In this document: positions 41,750-52,228 of the stretch, one piece after another
Position numbering within the stretch: the first letter of the stretch is position 1
Layout: every line of letters begins with the position of its first letter
DNA from: Picocystis sp. L7
Lineage: Eukaryota; Chlorophyta; Picocystophyceae; Picocystales; Picocystaceae
Direction of reading: 5' to 3'
Length of the DNA: 64,000 nucleotides
Assembly (NCBI GenBank): GCA_020975725.1
Contig: QXJR01000011.1
Location: forward strand, 248,001-312,000
Notes under the pieces: model-generated
Told to the model about the DNA's origin: nothing
Database searches by the model: none
What the model saw: only the letters and a program-made list of their open reading frames with translations
Translations under genes and position numbers: made by a program

Positions 41750-42817
41750 ATGCCGGAACTCCCGGAGGTAGAAGCCGCGCGTAAAAGGGTGCACTCGACC
41801 TGCCTCGGCCACGTCATCGCCCAGGTCGAGATCGTGGACGATACCAAGGTGTACGACAACGAAACGCCAGAAAATGTCAAGAGGATGGTCGTCGGCAAGA
41901 AGATCGTGGGAACCCAGAGGAAAGGCAAGTACTTTTGGTTAGAATTCGACGCAGGGCCTTGCCTCATTTTCCACCTGGGCATGACCGGCAACATTTCCAT
42001 AGACGGCATGCCTTCCCACAAATACAAAGGGTTCAAGACGGATTACGAAACTTGGCCTCCAAGGTTCTGGAAGATGCACATCCTTCTCGACAACGGTGTC
42101 AAGCTTGCGTACACAGATCCGAGAAGGTTCGGAAAGATAAGAATAAACCAGGAACCGAGACTCGAAGCACCCATCAACAAACTTGGCTTTGATCCTTTGC
42201 TGGAGATGCCCAAGCTCAAAGATTTCATTGAAATGATGCCCGATAGAAAGGCACCCATCAAAGCGGTGCTACTGGATCAGACGTTCGCGGCTGGAATTGG
42301 GAACTGGGTGGCGGACGAGATCCTCTATCAGTCCGGCATCCATCCTGAACAACCTTGCCACAGCTTGAACACGATGCAGATGACACTCATGCACACGAAA
42401 ATCAACGAAATAATCACGAAAGCATGCAGTTGGGATGCAGATTACAAGGAATTCCCAGAGGATTGGATCTTTCACCACCGTTGGGGCAAGCAAGCGGGGG
42501 CCAAGGTCGATGGCAAGTCCATCACTTTCATCACTTGTGGGGGGAGAACAACGGCCTATGTGCCTTCGCTTCAGAAGAAGACGGCGCTGACCTCGAGGAA
42601 GGCCGCAGCCAGGGATGTTCCTGCACCAGTCCTGAAATCTGAGGGTGCACAAGGTCCTACCAAGGTGGACCTCCCCAAGACCGCGGCCCAGAGCAAAGTG
42701 TTGAAAAGGAAGATGGCGACAGAAGCTCCACCGCAAAGCAAACCTGCTTCAAGGGTGACCCGATCTCGGGTGACTCGTTCTTCGACCAAAGCCATGGCCA
42801 TTGCCACGTGCATGTGA
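41750..42817 (+). CDS. FPG1: Formamidopyrimidine-DNA glycosylase (FPG/MutM), plant type
   Basis: Base-excision repair enzyme that removes oxidised purines such as 8-oxoguanine and nicks the strand. The single exon gives 355 residues. It begins MPELPEVE, with the catalytic Pro2 and Glu3. The lysine of RKGKYFWLEF, the DPRRFGKI loop and the helix-two-turn-helix (QTFAAGIGNWVADEILY) are present. There is no CXXC zinc finger; the equivalent place reads FITCGGRTTAYV, as in plant FPG, which uses a zincless finger. The C-terminal ~75 residues are basic and Ala/Ser-rich, as in Arabidopsis FPG. Probably nuclear, since no transit peptide precedes the obligatory N-terminus. Confidence 0.95.
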   Translation: MPELPEVEAARKRVHSTCLGHVIAQVEIVDDTKVYDNETPENVKRMVVGKKIVGTQRKGKYFWLEFDAGPCLIFHLGMTGNISIDGMPSHKYKGFKTDYETWPPRFWKMHILLDNGVKLAYTDPRRFGKIRINQEPRLEAPINKLGFDPLLEMPKLKDFIEMMPDRKAPIKAVLLDQTFAAGIGNWVADEILYQSGIHPEQPCHSLNTMQMTLMHTKINEIITKACSWDADYKEFPEDWIFHHRWGKQAGAKVDGKSITFITCGGRTTAYVPSLQKKTALTSRKAAARDVPAPVLKSEGAQGPTKVDLPKTAAQSKVLKRKMATEAPPQSKPASRVTRSRVTRSSTKAMAIATCM

Positions 42818-43094
42818 ATTCTCTTGGATACTTCTCTGCCACCATTCTCCAGCTCCTTATCTTCCTGGTCCACCGGTCCGGCCTCCCTTTCAAGGGCGCG
42901 TTTCATTGGAAACGCCTCCCTTTTCGAACCCGGATCGTGGATCGACTTCCAGCCTGGCACCACTCGGGTGCACGGATTGGTTGCACCACCGCTTCCGCTG
43001 GTGCAGACGACACACGTGCGTGCGCCAGGCAACCTCGCCACTTGGGTCAAGGAGGATCCAAGACGCACGAGTGGCTCGCCAGAAGCAAGGTGGG

Positions 43095-44219
43095 ATGAAA
43101 GGGGGACAGAAGAAGGAACGGCAAGGTGCGTGGTGTGGCGAAACGTCCTTGAATAGGCGGTCACACGGAAATAGAGGTTGGACGTTGTCCTCCGACGTGC
43201 TGCGCCACGTCCGTCGGTGCTGACTTGTGCTTGTTGACGCGCTACAGGGCACTGGCTGCCGTTTGTGGCGGGTGGCGTGGCGGCTGTGACGTCCAACCTC
43301 GCCGTGTATCCCCTCACCACGCTGGTGACGCGCATCCAGTCGGGAAGAAAGTGAGTTGCATCCTGCGATCCGGGACGGATGGCCTATGCATCCATCCGCA
43401 CGCTCGTTGCAAAGGCTGGCATCCTTCGTTTCGACACGGTGTCTGACGTGTGAGGACGTGCGCGGGATCGGTTGCAGGGATCTGTTCGCAGGTGGTGTGC
43501 GTGGTTTGTATCGCGGGGCTTGGTCTTCGTTTGGTTCCGTTCCTTCATCGGCAGTGCGACAGTTCGCCAAGGAGTTCTCTCGTGAGATGCTATCCAAGGC
43601 AAGGTTCATGATACCTGCCCAAGTGCAGGTGCTGTCTGGTGTGGCAGGTGCAACCGCCGCCTGCGTCGTGGTTGTACCAAGGGAACTCATTCGAAAACAG
43701 ATGCAAGTCGGAGGTGGAGACGGAACGATGTGGCAGACTGCCAAATCTATCGTAGGCAAGCGTGGGGGTTTGGGTTTGTTCCAAGGTTGGCAGGAGACCC
43801 TCAGTCGCGAGATCCCATTCTTCGTCATCAATTTCTTCATCGTTGACCTGTTGAAAGAGAAGCTGGAGTTGAAATCGGGCAGGCAGCCCAACACCCAAGA
43901 GCTGTTTTGCTCGGGTGCATTGGCGGGTGCGGTAGCGGCTGCAGTCACCACACCTTTCGACGTGATCCAGACGGTCAAGATGACCAACGAGGCCTACGCA
44001 GGACGCAGTGCACTGGCCACTGCGGTAGCGCTCTCGGCACAGAGGGGTCCCAAGGCACTCTTCACGGGTGCCAAGCTGCGCGTGGCTGCCGTAGCTCCTT
44101 TGCATGCCGTGTGGTGGATGGTGTACGAGCTTTGTTTGCAGGCTGCCAACTACCGCACCCCGGTGTATCCATCTTCGGAGCCAATCGATTCCGCTCCGGC
44201 CCTGAAGGGGCGTGTTTGA
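43095..44219 (+). CDS. Mitochondrial-carrier-family transporter, three exons
   Basis: Inner-membrane solute carrier. Exons are 43095-43125, 43248-43350 and 43478-44219, giving 291 residues; introns are 122 and 127 bp (donors GTGCGT, GTGAGT). Exon 1 is only 31 bp and was set because it restores an open N-terminus MKGGQKKERQGHWLPFVAGG. Three repeats are visible: AVYPLTTLVTRIQSG, VVPRELIRKQMQVG and TTPFDVIQTVKM, each with the carrier signature after the first helix. The substrate is not evident; some resemblance to the S-adenosylmethionine carrier group is weak. The stop is followed within 2 bp by AATAAA. ClpB starts 451 bp downstream. Confidence 0.87.
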
Positions 44220-44670
44220 GAATAAATGGGACGTGCGCTGGGTCCTTCGATTGCAACGATTCTTCGTTGATTTACCCACCTGATTGGCTCTCCCCTTGGT
44301 ACCACACCACGACGTCCACGTGGGTCTCCCTGTCCAGCTGACGTGTCCGGTGACGTGTCGGAAGGGTCCCCGCCCACCCCCAAAAAGGGGGGCATACAAG
44401 ATCCACCCGTTCTTCCCATGCCCCCCTTTTCACGTGGCTCTGTCGGTCCTTCCGGAATCCTCTCGAACCGTCCTCCACCGCCGAGGATCCTACCCCCCTC
44501 CCCTGATCCCCATTTCACAACTGTCCCGTCCCCCACCGGGGGGAGACGTGTCACAACCGTGTGGTCCCTCACGAGGGGGATCCACGCGACCGAGCTCGGT
44601 TCACTTGTCGATGCGACACGTGTGGCAACGGTGCTGCGAACGTGTGCTGCGATTGCAAGGCGCACACGAG
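44220..44670. other. Upstream region of ClpB
   Basis: 451 bp with C-rich and G-rich runs (about 44370-44395, 44489-44560). AATAAA at 44221-44226 serves the carrier gene. The ClpB frame is open from 44284, but the added residues are proline-rich and unlike any ClpB. A heat-shock element was not recognised. Confidence 0.45.
44221..44226 (+). terminator. AATAAA poly(A) signal of the carrier gene
   Basis: AATAAA begins 2 bp after the TGA stop. Confidence 0.5.
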
Positions 44671-47577
44671 ATGGCCAGAGCCTTCCAGAACTACCGAGGG
44701 ACGTGCACGAAAGAAACCAACCGATGGACGAAGCTTGGACGGAGAGATGCATCCTGGAAGACGCACGCCGTCGCGAATGCGACGGTCGGAGCCAGGAGGA
44801 CCTACCTGAACGATGCCTTCCGAAACACGGCACTGCAACATGCAAAGACCGGAGCAGGATCGTGCAGGAGGAACTTCGCGGCAAGAGCAGCCGCAGGGGG
44901 TGGAGGGAAACAAATCTCGCAGAACGACTTCACCGAAAAAGCGTGGCAGGCGATCCTGGGAGCCCCGGAAGTCGCCAAGCAATACCAGAACCAAATCGTG
45001 GAAACGGAACACATCTTCAAGGTACTGCTTGAGCAGAGGAACGGTCTCGCCAGGAGAATCCTCACCAAAGCTGGAGCAGATAATTCCAACCTGCTGGATC
45101 AGACCGATGCCTTCATTCGCAGACAGCCCAAAGTCACAGGAGACAGCTCACAGGTGCTGGGCAGAAATCTTGAATCTTTGGTGGACAATGCAAGGTTGAG
45201 AGCCAAGGCCATGGAAGACGAATTCGTGTCCGTGGAACACCTGCTGCTTGCGTTTTTGGACGATGCGAGATTCGGGACATCTTTGCTGTCCAAGGCTGGC
45301 ATCACTCGGGAGAAACTTGAAGATGCCGTGAAACAGGTTCGGGGCTCGAACAAGGTCACGGATCAAGATCCAGAATCCAAGTATGAGGCCTTGACCAAAT
45401 ACGCCAGGGATCTCACAGAGCTGGCGAAAGATGGAAAGCTGGATCCGGTCATCGGACGAGATGATGAGATTCGAAGGACCATCCAAATTCTGTCTAGAAG
45501 GTCGAAAAACAACCCTGTGCTGATTGGCGAACCAGGCGTGGGAAAGACAGCCATTGCAGAAGGGCTTGCTCAGCGAGTTGTGGAAGGGGATGTCCCCGCA
45601 AGCCTGCTTGGTCGCAAAATTATGGCTCTGGACATGGGAAGCCTCATAGCTGGAGCGAAATTCCGTGGCGAGTTCGAGGACCGTCTCAAAGCTGTGATGA
45701 AAGAGGTTCAAGACAGCAGTGGCAAGATCATCCTCTTCATAGATGAAATCCACACTGTGGTGGGAGCAGGAGCAACACAAGGGGCCATGGATGCCAGTAA
45801 CCTTCTCAAGCCGATGCTGGGGAGGGGTGAATTGAGGTGCATAGGTGCAACCACACTTGATGAGTACAGACAGTACATTGAAAAAGACCCAGCGCTGGAG
45901 AGGAGGTTTCAGCAGGTCTATGTAGGCCAACCAAACGTGCAAGACACAGTGTCCATACTGCGTGGGTTGAAGGAAAGGTACGAGCTGCATCATGGGGTGA
46001 AAATATCAGACAGTGCCCTCGTGGAAGCTGCTGTACTCTCAGATCGCTACATTGCGGACCGTTTTCTACCTGACAAAGCCATTGATTTGGTGGACGAAGC
46101 AGCAGCAAAACTTAAAATGGAGATCACTTCCAAGCCTTTGGTGCTGGATGAAATAGATAGGAAGATCCTGCAGCTAGAAATGGAGAAGCTCTCCTTGTCA
46201 AAGGCAATGCCAAGCGATCGCTCGGCAGCGAACCGACTTCAGAAGCTCGATACGGACCTAAATGTTTTGAAAGCTGATCAAAAGCTTCTCGCTGACAAAT
46301 GGCAAGCCGAAAAAGGAGCAATGGACAGAATTCAGAGCATCAAGGGTGAAGTTGATAGGGTGAATATCGAGATCCAGCAAGCAGAGAGAGACTATGACCT
46401 GAACAGGGCTGCTGAATTGAAGTATGGCTCTCTGTTGCAGCTTCAAAAGCAGCTTGAGGAGGCCGAGGCAAATCTGGCAAATGCGGAGAAGGAAGGGGGG
46501 AGCATGCTCAGGGAGGAAGTGACTGAAGATGACATATGCGAAGTGATTGCAAAGTGGACCGGCATCCCAGTCGCGAAGCTTAGACAGACTGAAAAGGACA
46601 AGCTTTTACACTTGGAGGACGAGCTCCACAAACGCGTTGTTGGACAAAACGAAGCGGTCACATCTGTGGCTGAGGCGATCCAGAGGTCAAGAGCTGGTCT
46701 TTCAGATCCTGGAAAGCCTATTGCTTCGTTCATGTTTCTTGGGCCAACAGGAGTGGGCAAGACCGAGCTTGCAAAGAGCTTGGCGTCGTTTTTGTTTGAT
46801 ACAGAAGAAGCCATGGTGCGGATAGACATGAGTGAGTATATGGAGAAACACAGCGTTTCGAGGTTGGTTGGTGCTCCCCCCGGTTATGTTGGGTTTGAGG
46901 AGGGTGGCCAGCTTACTGAAGCAGTTCGGCGCAGGCCTTACACGGTAATTTTGTTCGACGAGGTGGAGAAAGCACACGCGGACGTTTTCAATGTCCTTCT
47001 GCAGGTACTGGACGACGGACGTGTGACAGATTCCCAAGGGCGCATGGTGTCCTTCACCAATGCAGTGATCATATTCACATCGAACCTTGGTTCTTCATAC
47101 CTGTTGGATGCTTCTCCCAACGACGGCCTGGAGGACCAATTTTCTGCTTCGGCGGCTCAGGAGGTTGCCAAGGAGCGCGTGATGAACGCTGTCCGGGCGC
47201 ACTTCCGACCCGAGTTTGTCAACCGCGTGGATGAGTTTATTGTGTTTGAGTCGCTGAAGAGGAGCCAGATCCGCAAGATCGTGGACATCCAGCTCGACCG
47301 GGTGAGGAGGCGCTTGGCAGAGCGTAAGATGAGTTTGGACATCACGGATGGGGCGGTGGACTTTTTGGCCGATGCAGGTTACGATCCAACCTTTGGTGCT
47401 CGTCCGGTGAAGCGCGCCATCCAGTCCCAGTTGGAGACCCTCATTGCCAAGGGCATCTTGCGCGGTCAGTTTGAAGACGGGGACACGATCCAGGTGGATC
47501 TGGCGGACGATCCACCACACTTGGATTTGCGCAAAGGTTCATCACCAGACTTGGCTTCCTTGGTGGGTGCATCCTAG
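44671..47577 (+). CDS. CLPB: Plastid-type ClpB/Hsp100 disaggregase
   Basis: AAA+ chaperone that threads aggregated proteins with the Hsp70 system. 968 residues from the ATG at 44671, equal in length to plant plastid ClpB3; an in-frame ATG at 44611 is an alternative. Residues 1-75 form an Arg/Ala/Thr-rich transit peptide. The N domain (about 80-215) begins [15 protein letters not shown]1 has Walker A GEPGVGKT near 287 and the M domain coiled coil lies at about 530-650. NBD2 has Walker A GPTGVGKT near 692 and Walker [11 protein letters not shown]. It lacks the ClpP-binding loop of ClpC, so it is a disaggregase rather than a protease partner. The single exon is intact. Confidence 0.95.
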   Translation: MARAFQNYRGTCTKETNRWTKLGRRDASWKTHAVANATVGARRTYLNDAFRNTALQHAKTGAGSCRRNFAARAAAGGGGKQISQNDFTEKAWQAILGAPEVAKQYQNQIVETEHIFKVLLEQRNGLARRILTKAGADNSNLLDQTDAFIRRQPKVTGDSSQVLGRNLESLVDNARLRAKAMEDEFVSVEHLLLAFLDDARFGTSLLSKAGITREKLEDAVKQVRGSNKVTDQDPESKYEALTKYARDLTELAKDGKLDPVIGRDDEIRRTIQILSRRSKNNPVLIGEPGVGKTAIAEGLAQRVVEGDVPASLLGRKIMALDMGSLIAGAKFRGEFEDRLKAVMKEVQDSSGKIILFIDEIHTVVGAGATQGAMDASNLLKPMLGRGELRCIGATTLDEYRQYIEKDPALERRFQQVYVGQPNVQDTVSILRGLKERYELHHGVKISDSALVEAAVLSDRYIADRFLPDKAIDLVDEAAAKLKMEITSKPLVLDEIDRKILQLEMEKLSLSKAMPSDRSAANRLQKLDTDLNVLKADQKLLADKWQAEKGAMDRIQSIKGEVDRVNIEIQQAERDYDLNRAAELKYGSLLQLQKQLEEAEANLANAEKEGGSMLREEVTEDDICEVIAKWTGIPVAKLRQTEKDKLLHLEDELHKRVVGQNEAVTSVAEAIQRSRAGLSDPGKPIASFMFLGPTGVGKTELAKSLASFLFDTEEAMVRIDMSEYMEKHSVSRLVGAPPGYVGFEEGGQLTEAVRRRPYTVILFDEVEKAHADVFNVLLQVLDDGRVTDSQGRMVSFTNAVIIFTSNLGSSYLLDASPNDGLEDQFSASAAQEVAKERVMNAVRAHFRPEFVNRVDEFIVFESLKRSQIRKIVDIQLDRVRRRLAERKMSLDITDGAVDFLADAGYDPTFGARPVKRAIQSQLETLIAKGILRGQFEDGDTIQVDLADDPPHLDLRKGSSPDLASLVGAS

Positions 47578-47727
47578 ACTACCCTTGGGTACCCGGACGT
47601 GGTGTACTTTTCCATCCTTTCCCCTGTACATACATCTGTTCGTTCCATCCCACAAGCATCTGATCCGGACGTGTCGCATTACAAGCCGCCATTGGTGCAT
47701 GGAACGGGAAGGAAACGCGTCGCCACC

Positions 47728-48925
47728 ATGTCGCGCGGCGTCTTCCAACCCATCGGTGCGTCCACGTGCGAGTGCCGAAACACGGGACGTGCGAGGATCG
47801 GACACGTGGGATGCGAGGACGTGGCGCTGACGCGTGCGCGCGTGGGATGGGACCGACGGACGACACCGTCCACGCGCAGGTCAGAAGCGACTCACCAACG
47901 TCGCCGTGGTGCGTTACAAGAAAGGTGGCGTGAGGTTCGAGATCGCATGCTACAAAAACAAAGTGTTGAACTGGAGGAACGGCGTCGAAACCGACCTGGA
48001 CGAAGTGGTGCAAACCACCAGCGTCTTCAGCAACGTCTCCAAAGGCGTCTTCGCCAGCCAAGAAGATCTCCAGCGCGTCTTCGGGACGACGGATCAAGTG
48101 AAGGTCGTCAAGATCATCCTGCAGAAAGGAGAACTGCAGGTCTCCGACAAAGAGAGAGAACTCGAATATGCCACGCTTTTCAAAGACGTAGTGTCCATTG
48201 TGGTGGACAAGTGTGTCAATCCAGAAACGCAGAGACCGTATCCTGCAGGCATCGTGGAAAGGACCCTGAAGGACCTGCACTTTGCTTTGGACCCCAAGAA
48301 GACGGCCAAACAACAGGCGATGGAAGCCATACCGTTGATACAGAAGGTGTTCCCCATCGAGAGAGCCAAGATGAGACTCAAGCTGGCCCTGCCCAAGGCA
48401 TACCACGAACCATTCCATGAACTCGTCAACGCAGAAAATGCCAGGCTCGAGCGGGAAACGGAAGCAGACGAAGGCACGGCATTCACTGTGTTGATCGACC
48501 CAGGAAGCTTCCGAAAATTTGATACTTTTGTTCACAAACAATCAAACGGAAAAGGGAAGCTCGAAGTCCTCTCCTTGGCCGTCGTGCAGGAAGGAGTCTC
48601 CGATGTACATGTGCTGGAAAAGGATTTGAAATCGCTGCATCTACGACCGAAATCTGAATTGCAAGACAGAGACAGTGAAGGACATGACACTGCTGAACCG
48701 GTGAAAACATCTTCCGGCACAGGGACAAAGGGCAATGCAAGCAAGAGGTGCGCTACTTGTGGTGCAGCTTTTGAGGATGTAGGAAAGTACAGAGAGCATT
48801 TCAAAAGTGAATGGCACAAGCACAATTTAAAGAGAAAGTTGAAAGGACTTCCACCAATAAGCGAAGAAGAAATCGAGAACGACCCGCTCATACAAGAAGA
48901 AAGACAGGACTATGGAGTGTTCTGA
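47728..48925 (+). CDS. SBDS: SBDS ribosome-maturation factor with C-terminal zinc finger
   Basis: Works with EFL1 to release eIF6 from nascent 60S subunits. Exons are 47728-47755 and 47880-48925, giving 357 residues; the 124-bp intron has donor GTGCGT. The 28-bp first exon, with a CCACC-ATG context, encodes MSRGVFQPIG and is needed to complete domain I (QKRLTNVAVVRYKKGGVRFEIACYKNK across the junction). Domains II and III follow. After about residue 250 there is an extension with one C2H2 finger (CATCGAAFEDVGKYREHF..H), as known for plant SBDS and absent from human. It is tail-to-tail with the CCDC47-like gene; the two stops are only 34 bp apart. Confidence 0.94.
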
Positions 48926-48959
48926 CAAACTTTATTGGGACTGCAGCAAAAGAGCGACG

Positions 48960-50193
48960 CTACTTACGCACGCTGGATGAAACCTTCATCCGTCTCTTCA
49001 TGAGCCTTTGCTTCTCCTTCTCTTCTTCTTTTTCTAGTTGGGATGGCGTCATCTTTGCACGTTCTTTTGCTCTTTGCTCGGCCTTTTTCTCCCTCAAAGC
49101 AGCCAATCGTTCTTGTTCGGCAGATTTGGTCTCCTTCTCTTTCGCTGCTGCACGATGCTTGAATGATTTTTGCTTCGCATGCTGGCTAAGGTTGTACAAT
49201 CCTACAGCATCAATCACCACAAATGCCAGTTGCATTAATGGCTCAAGGCTGTTCATCTTTGATGCTGGTGGCAGGAGGAACTTAAATCGAATTACCTTCT
49301 TATGAGTGGATCCAGGGAACTGATCCGAAATATGAATGAAGGCAAGATGCTTGAAAAGGTCTTGGTCTTTCATCGCCGACAAGATATGGCATGCAAGGCC
49401 ATTGTCAAATATTCCTCCTGTAGAAATGATTTCAGAGGCAGAAGTCAGCAAATCGAGGCCAAACCTTTTTTCCTTCGTAGTAAAAAACGCACGATGTCTT
49501 GTCTGATCAGGCCCTCATTCGAATGTAATTATCCGCATCTGATTCTCTTGGTATAGCGTATATTATTGACTAAACTAATCACAGGGCTGCGAAATGATGC
49601 AATTGCACCTGAGCGCACGTACCGAAAGTTTCCTTAAATTCTGCAATGGCACAAAAGCCCTCTTCAGGCCAGAACATTCTTTGTTCTGCGGGAATATCAA
49701 CAATGGAAGCAAACTCATTCAAGTCCTTCTGTTCCTTGTGAAGCTTCGTAGCGAATTTCCGTTTAGCCACTGCAAAGACAAAGTCATCCATGCATTCATC
49801 GTTCATGAAGACATCCAAGGTGATGGTATCCGTGCTCGGGTACAGTATCGAGGTCACGATCGATACCAAATCCTGCCTGGGCTTCAATTTTATAAAACCA
49901 TCCATGCTCTCACAAAAGCGTCTTCCTGAAGCGTAGAATCTATACTCGTGAGGAGATTCTTTCAGGAGGACCCCGCCTCCCTCTTCTTCTCCGGTGTCCA
50001 AGCGGCTAAAGTTTTTAACCACGACGCCCCCACCGAGCACAAACTTCTTGGCCCATGCTTTTGCAATACCCAAGTTGTGGCGTTTGCCAAGGATATAAAC
50101 GGTTGTCGCTGCGAGTGCATATAGCAGCACACCCAATTCTACATACAGAGCTTTAGGGTTATTTTGAAGGGTGTCTGTGAGGCCTTGGATCAT
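48960..50193 (-). CDS. CCDC47-like ER membrane protein (PAT complex subunit)
   Basis: ER protein of the translocon-associated PAT complex, a chaperone for multipass proteins in animals. Exons are 50193-49623 and 49417-48960, giving 342 residues if the ATG at 50193 is used; the 205-bp intron has donor GTACGT. One hydrophobic helix (about 18-38) is followed by the conserved domain (RQDLVSIVTSILYP, MNDECMDDFVFAV, HISDQFPGS), then a long Lys/Glu coiled coil, as in CCDC47. The N-terminal signal peptide and acidic lumenal segment of the animal protein are not seen. The frame is open to 50262, and an acceptor-like GGTTGCAG at about 50240 suggests an unfound upstream exon; a hydrophobic MAWGLVLAVSG stretch near 50558 is a candidate. 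So the N-terminus is uncertain. Confidence 0.82.
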
Positions 50194-50920
50194 TCTACCG
50201 ATCCATTGTCCGAGCGAAGAAGGTACGGCAACGCCCTGCAACCACGAAGGTTCACCGCACACGATTGGACGAGGAATCGGTCAGCCTTTCCTTCCCTGCA
50301 CGAATCGTGATTCGTTCGCCATCCGACGCCAGTCTCACCTCCGATCTTCGTTCTCCGAGGACGGATCCATCCCCCAAGGCTGCCGTTTTTCGCCCGTGCG
50401 TCGCATCCACGCGATTGTGGCACGTCCAATTGCTCCGTCAGTCTCTTCAACGCACACGTCTTGTCCTTTCTTCCTTTGGGAAGCTCTTGTTTCGTTCCTC
50501 TCCTGTTTCCGTTCTTCTTACCACCTGACACGGCCAGCACCAGTCCCCAAGCCATGGCGAACGAGCAAGGACGCGTGCAAGTCATGGCACCTCCAGTCTT
50601 CCGTCTCTTCTTCAACAACGATGCAGTCGAGGTGCAAAAGGCGACTTGCGCTTGTTGTTCCAGTTCCGAACGAAGAAGGAATCGGATGGATTTCGTTCCT
50701 GCACCAAAGGACCCGAAACCTCCCTGACGAACGCTCTCGACGGTCCATGGACCGCAAAGACAGACGGTCCAGAAGGGTCCACGAAGCCAGCCAGGGGAGG
50801 ACAGTTGTGAGCGGGTTGTGAACGTGGGAGGATCGACGTGGTGGACGCCTCCTGCGTCGCGCCACGTCGTGGTGACGAATCCGTGCGACTTAAGAGGAAG
50901 GCTGCGAGTGGATACATAGG
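50194..50920. other. Upstream region between CCDC47-like and the J protein
   Basis: 727 bp between two divergent genes. It may hold the missing first exon of the CCDC47-like gene on the minus strand. Open frames on the plus strand are not recognised. Confidence 0.45.
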
Positions 50921-51583
50921 ATGGATCCCTACCAGGCTCTCGGCCTCAACCGCGGCTGCAGCGACGAAGAGGTCAAGCGTGCGTATCGGTTGAAAGTGTT
51001 GGCCAGCCATCCCGACACCAACCCACACCTGGGAGACCAAGGGGCAGAGCAGTTCCGAAAGGCCACCGAAGCGTACGAAATGCTGAAAGACAAGCAGAAG
51101 AGGGAGTCCTTCGATCGTATGAAGGCTGCAGCGAGTTTTTCCGGTCGAGGGTACGAGAAGCGTGGGCCGAACAGCGGGCGAAGGGACTGGGAAGGAGACC
51201 AGTTCTGGAGGGAGTTCGAGAAGCGTTTCTACCAGGACACTGGGTACTACTGGAAGAAAGAGATGGACGAAGAAAGGAAGAGACAGGCCGAAAGGGACAG
51301 AATCAGGTGGTGGGAGGAGGAAAAACGCGAGGCTGCTAGGAACAAGGCCAGGTTTGAGAATCGCCGCCATGGAATGGAGGAGGCCAAGTACCGTCGCATC
51401 TATCGCACCCTGCAGGACAAGTGGATGGCCAGCAAAGGTGTTGTATGGCAGGACATTCTCTACCTCTGCATGGCAGGGTCTGCATTGGCAGGGCTGGCAA
51501 TGGTGAACAAATCCCGCTTGGAGAGACGAAGCTCACACCAATGCACGAGCCCTGCGGGGGGCGATCATCCTGCGGCGGGCTGA
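50921..51583 (+). CDS. J-domain (DnaJ) protein with C-terminal membrane segment
   Basis: Co-chaperone that stimulates an Hsp70 ATPase. 220 residues. The J domain occupies residues 1-66 with the HPD motif (SHPDTN) between helices II and III. The middle is rich in charged residues and Trp/Arg (about 80-165). A hydrophobic segment (ILYLCMAGSALAGLAMV, about 182-198) precedes a Cys/Ser-rich tail, so it may be tail-anchored in an organelle membrane. No zinc-finger or C-terminal domains of type I/II DnaJ occur. A family member in a specific pathway cannot be named. The frame is a single intact exon. Confidence 0.85.
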   Translation: MDPYQALGLNRGCSDEEVKRAYRLKVLASHPDTNPHLGDQGAEQFRKATEAYEMLKDKQKRESFDRMKAAASFSGRGYEKRGPNSGRRDWEGDQFWREFEKRFYQDTGYYWKKEMDEERKRQAERDRIRWWEEEKREAARNKARFENRRHGMEEAKYRRIYRTLQDKWMASKGVVWQDILYLCMAGSALAGLAMVNKSRLERRSSHQCTSPAGGDHPAAG

Positions 51584-52228
51584 CGTTCGTCCCGCAGTAG
51601 AGATCACGAATATTCGCACATTGACGCACCCCGTTTCTGCTGCCGGGTGTTTGCTTCGGTCCCCTGTGATTGCCGTGCACGCTTTGCAATCTCTTTCGCA
51701 CGTTCCACCGCGCGGATCCTTCTTGTCCTACGCTCTGGTTCCTGCAAATGTGGATCTCTTTTACCCACGTGGTACCTTGGGGTGGGTTCCTGGTCTCTCT
51801 CTCCGCCCACCTGTTTCCATGCTTTCCCTCACCCACACCCGACCTTCTTCTTCCTTGTGGAGCACGAATGACCGGTTTATCCTCCCCCCATTCCTTGGGT
51901 TGTTCGATTCGCCCCCACCCCACTTGGATGCAAGTCACGTGTTGGCCCTTGGGGGATCCAGTCGGTCTGGATGGGTCCCTCCCTGGCCCGGTGGGGAGAG
52001 GGACAGGCAAGGGGATTCCCGCCACCTCTCCCCCTCTGGTCCAGGTTGTGGGAGGGGGGGAGGTCCGTCTCCCCAAGGGAGAGGCTCCGGTTCGATCGGT
52101 CGGAGTGGATCCAATGAATAAGAAAGGAAAACCCCGATCCAAAGGGATCGAGACCCCCCATGGGGATGGCTGGGTGTGGTTTCGAGACACGGAACAAGCA
52201 CGCCGCAGCGGTGTGCGAAACGCGCACG
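51584..52228. other. Gene-free spacer upstream of PDK
   Basis: 645 bp. Overlapping open frames on both strands have no recognisable content. No clear promoter motif was found. Confidence 0.4.

Noticed and set aside
44284-44670. Extended ClpB N-terminus from 44284
   Set aside because: Proline-rich background without ClpB homology; starts at 44611 or 44671 give normal transit peptides.
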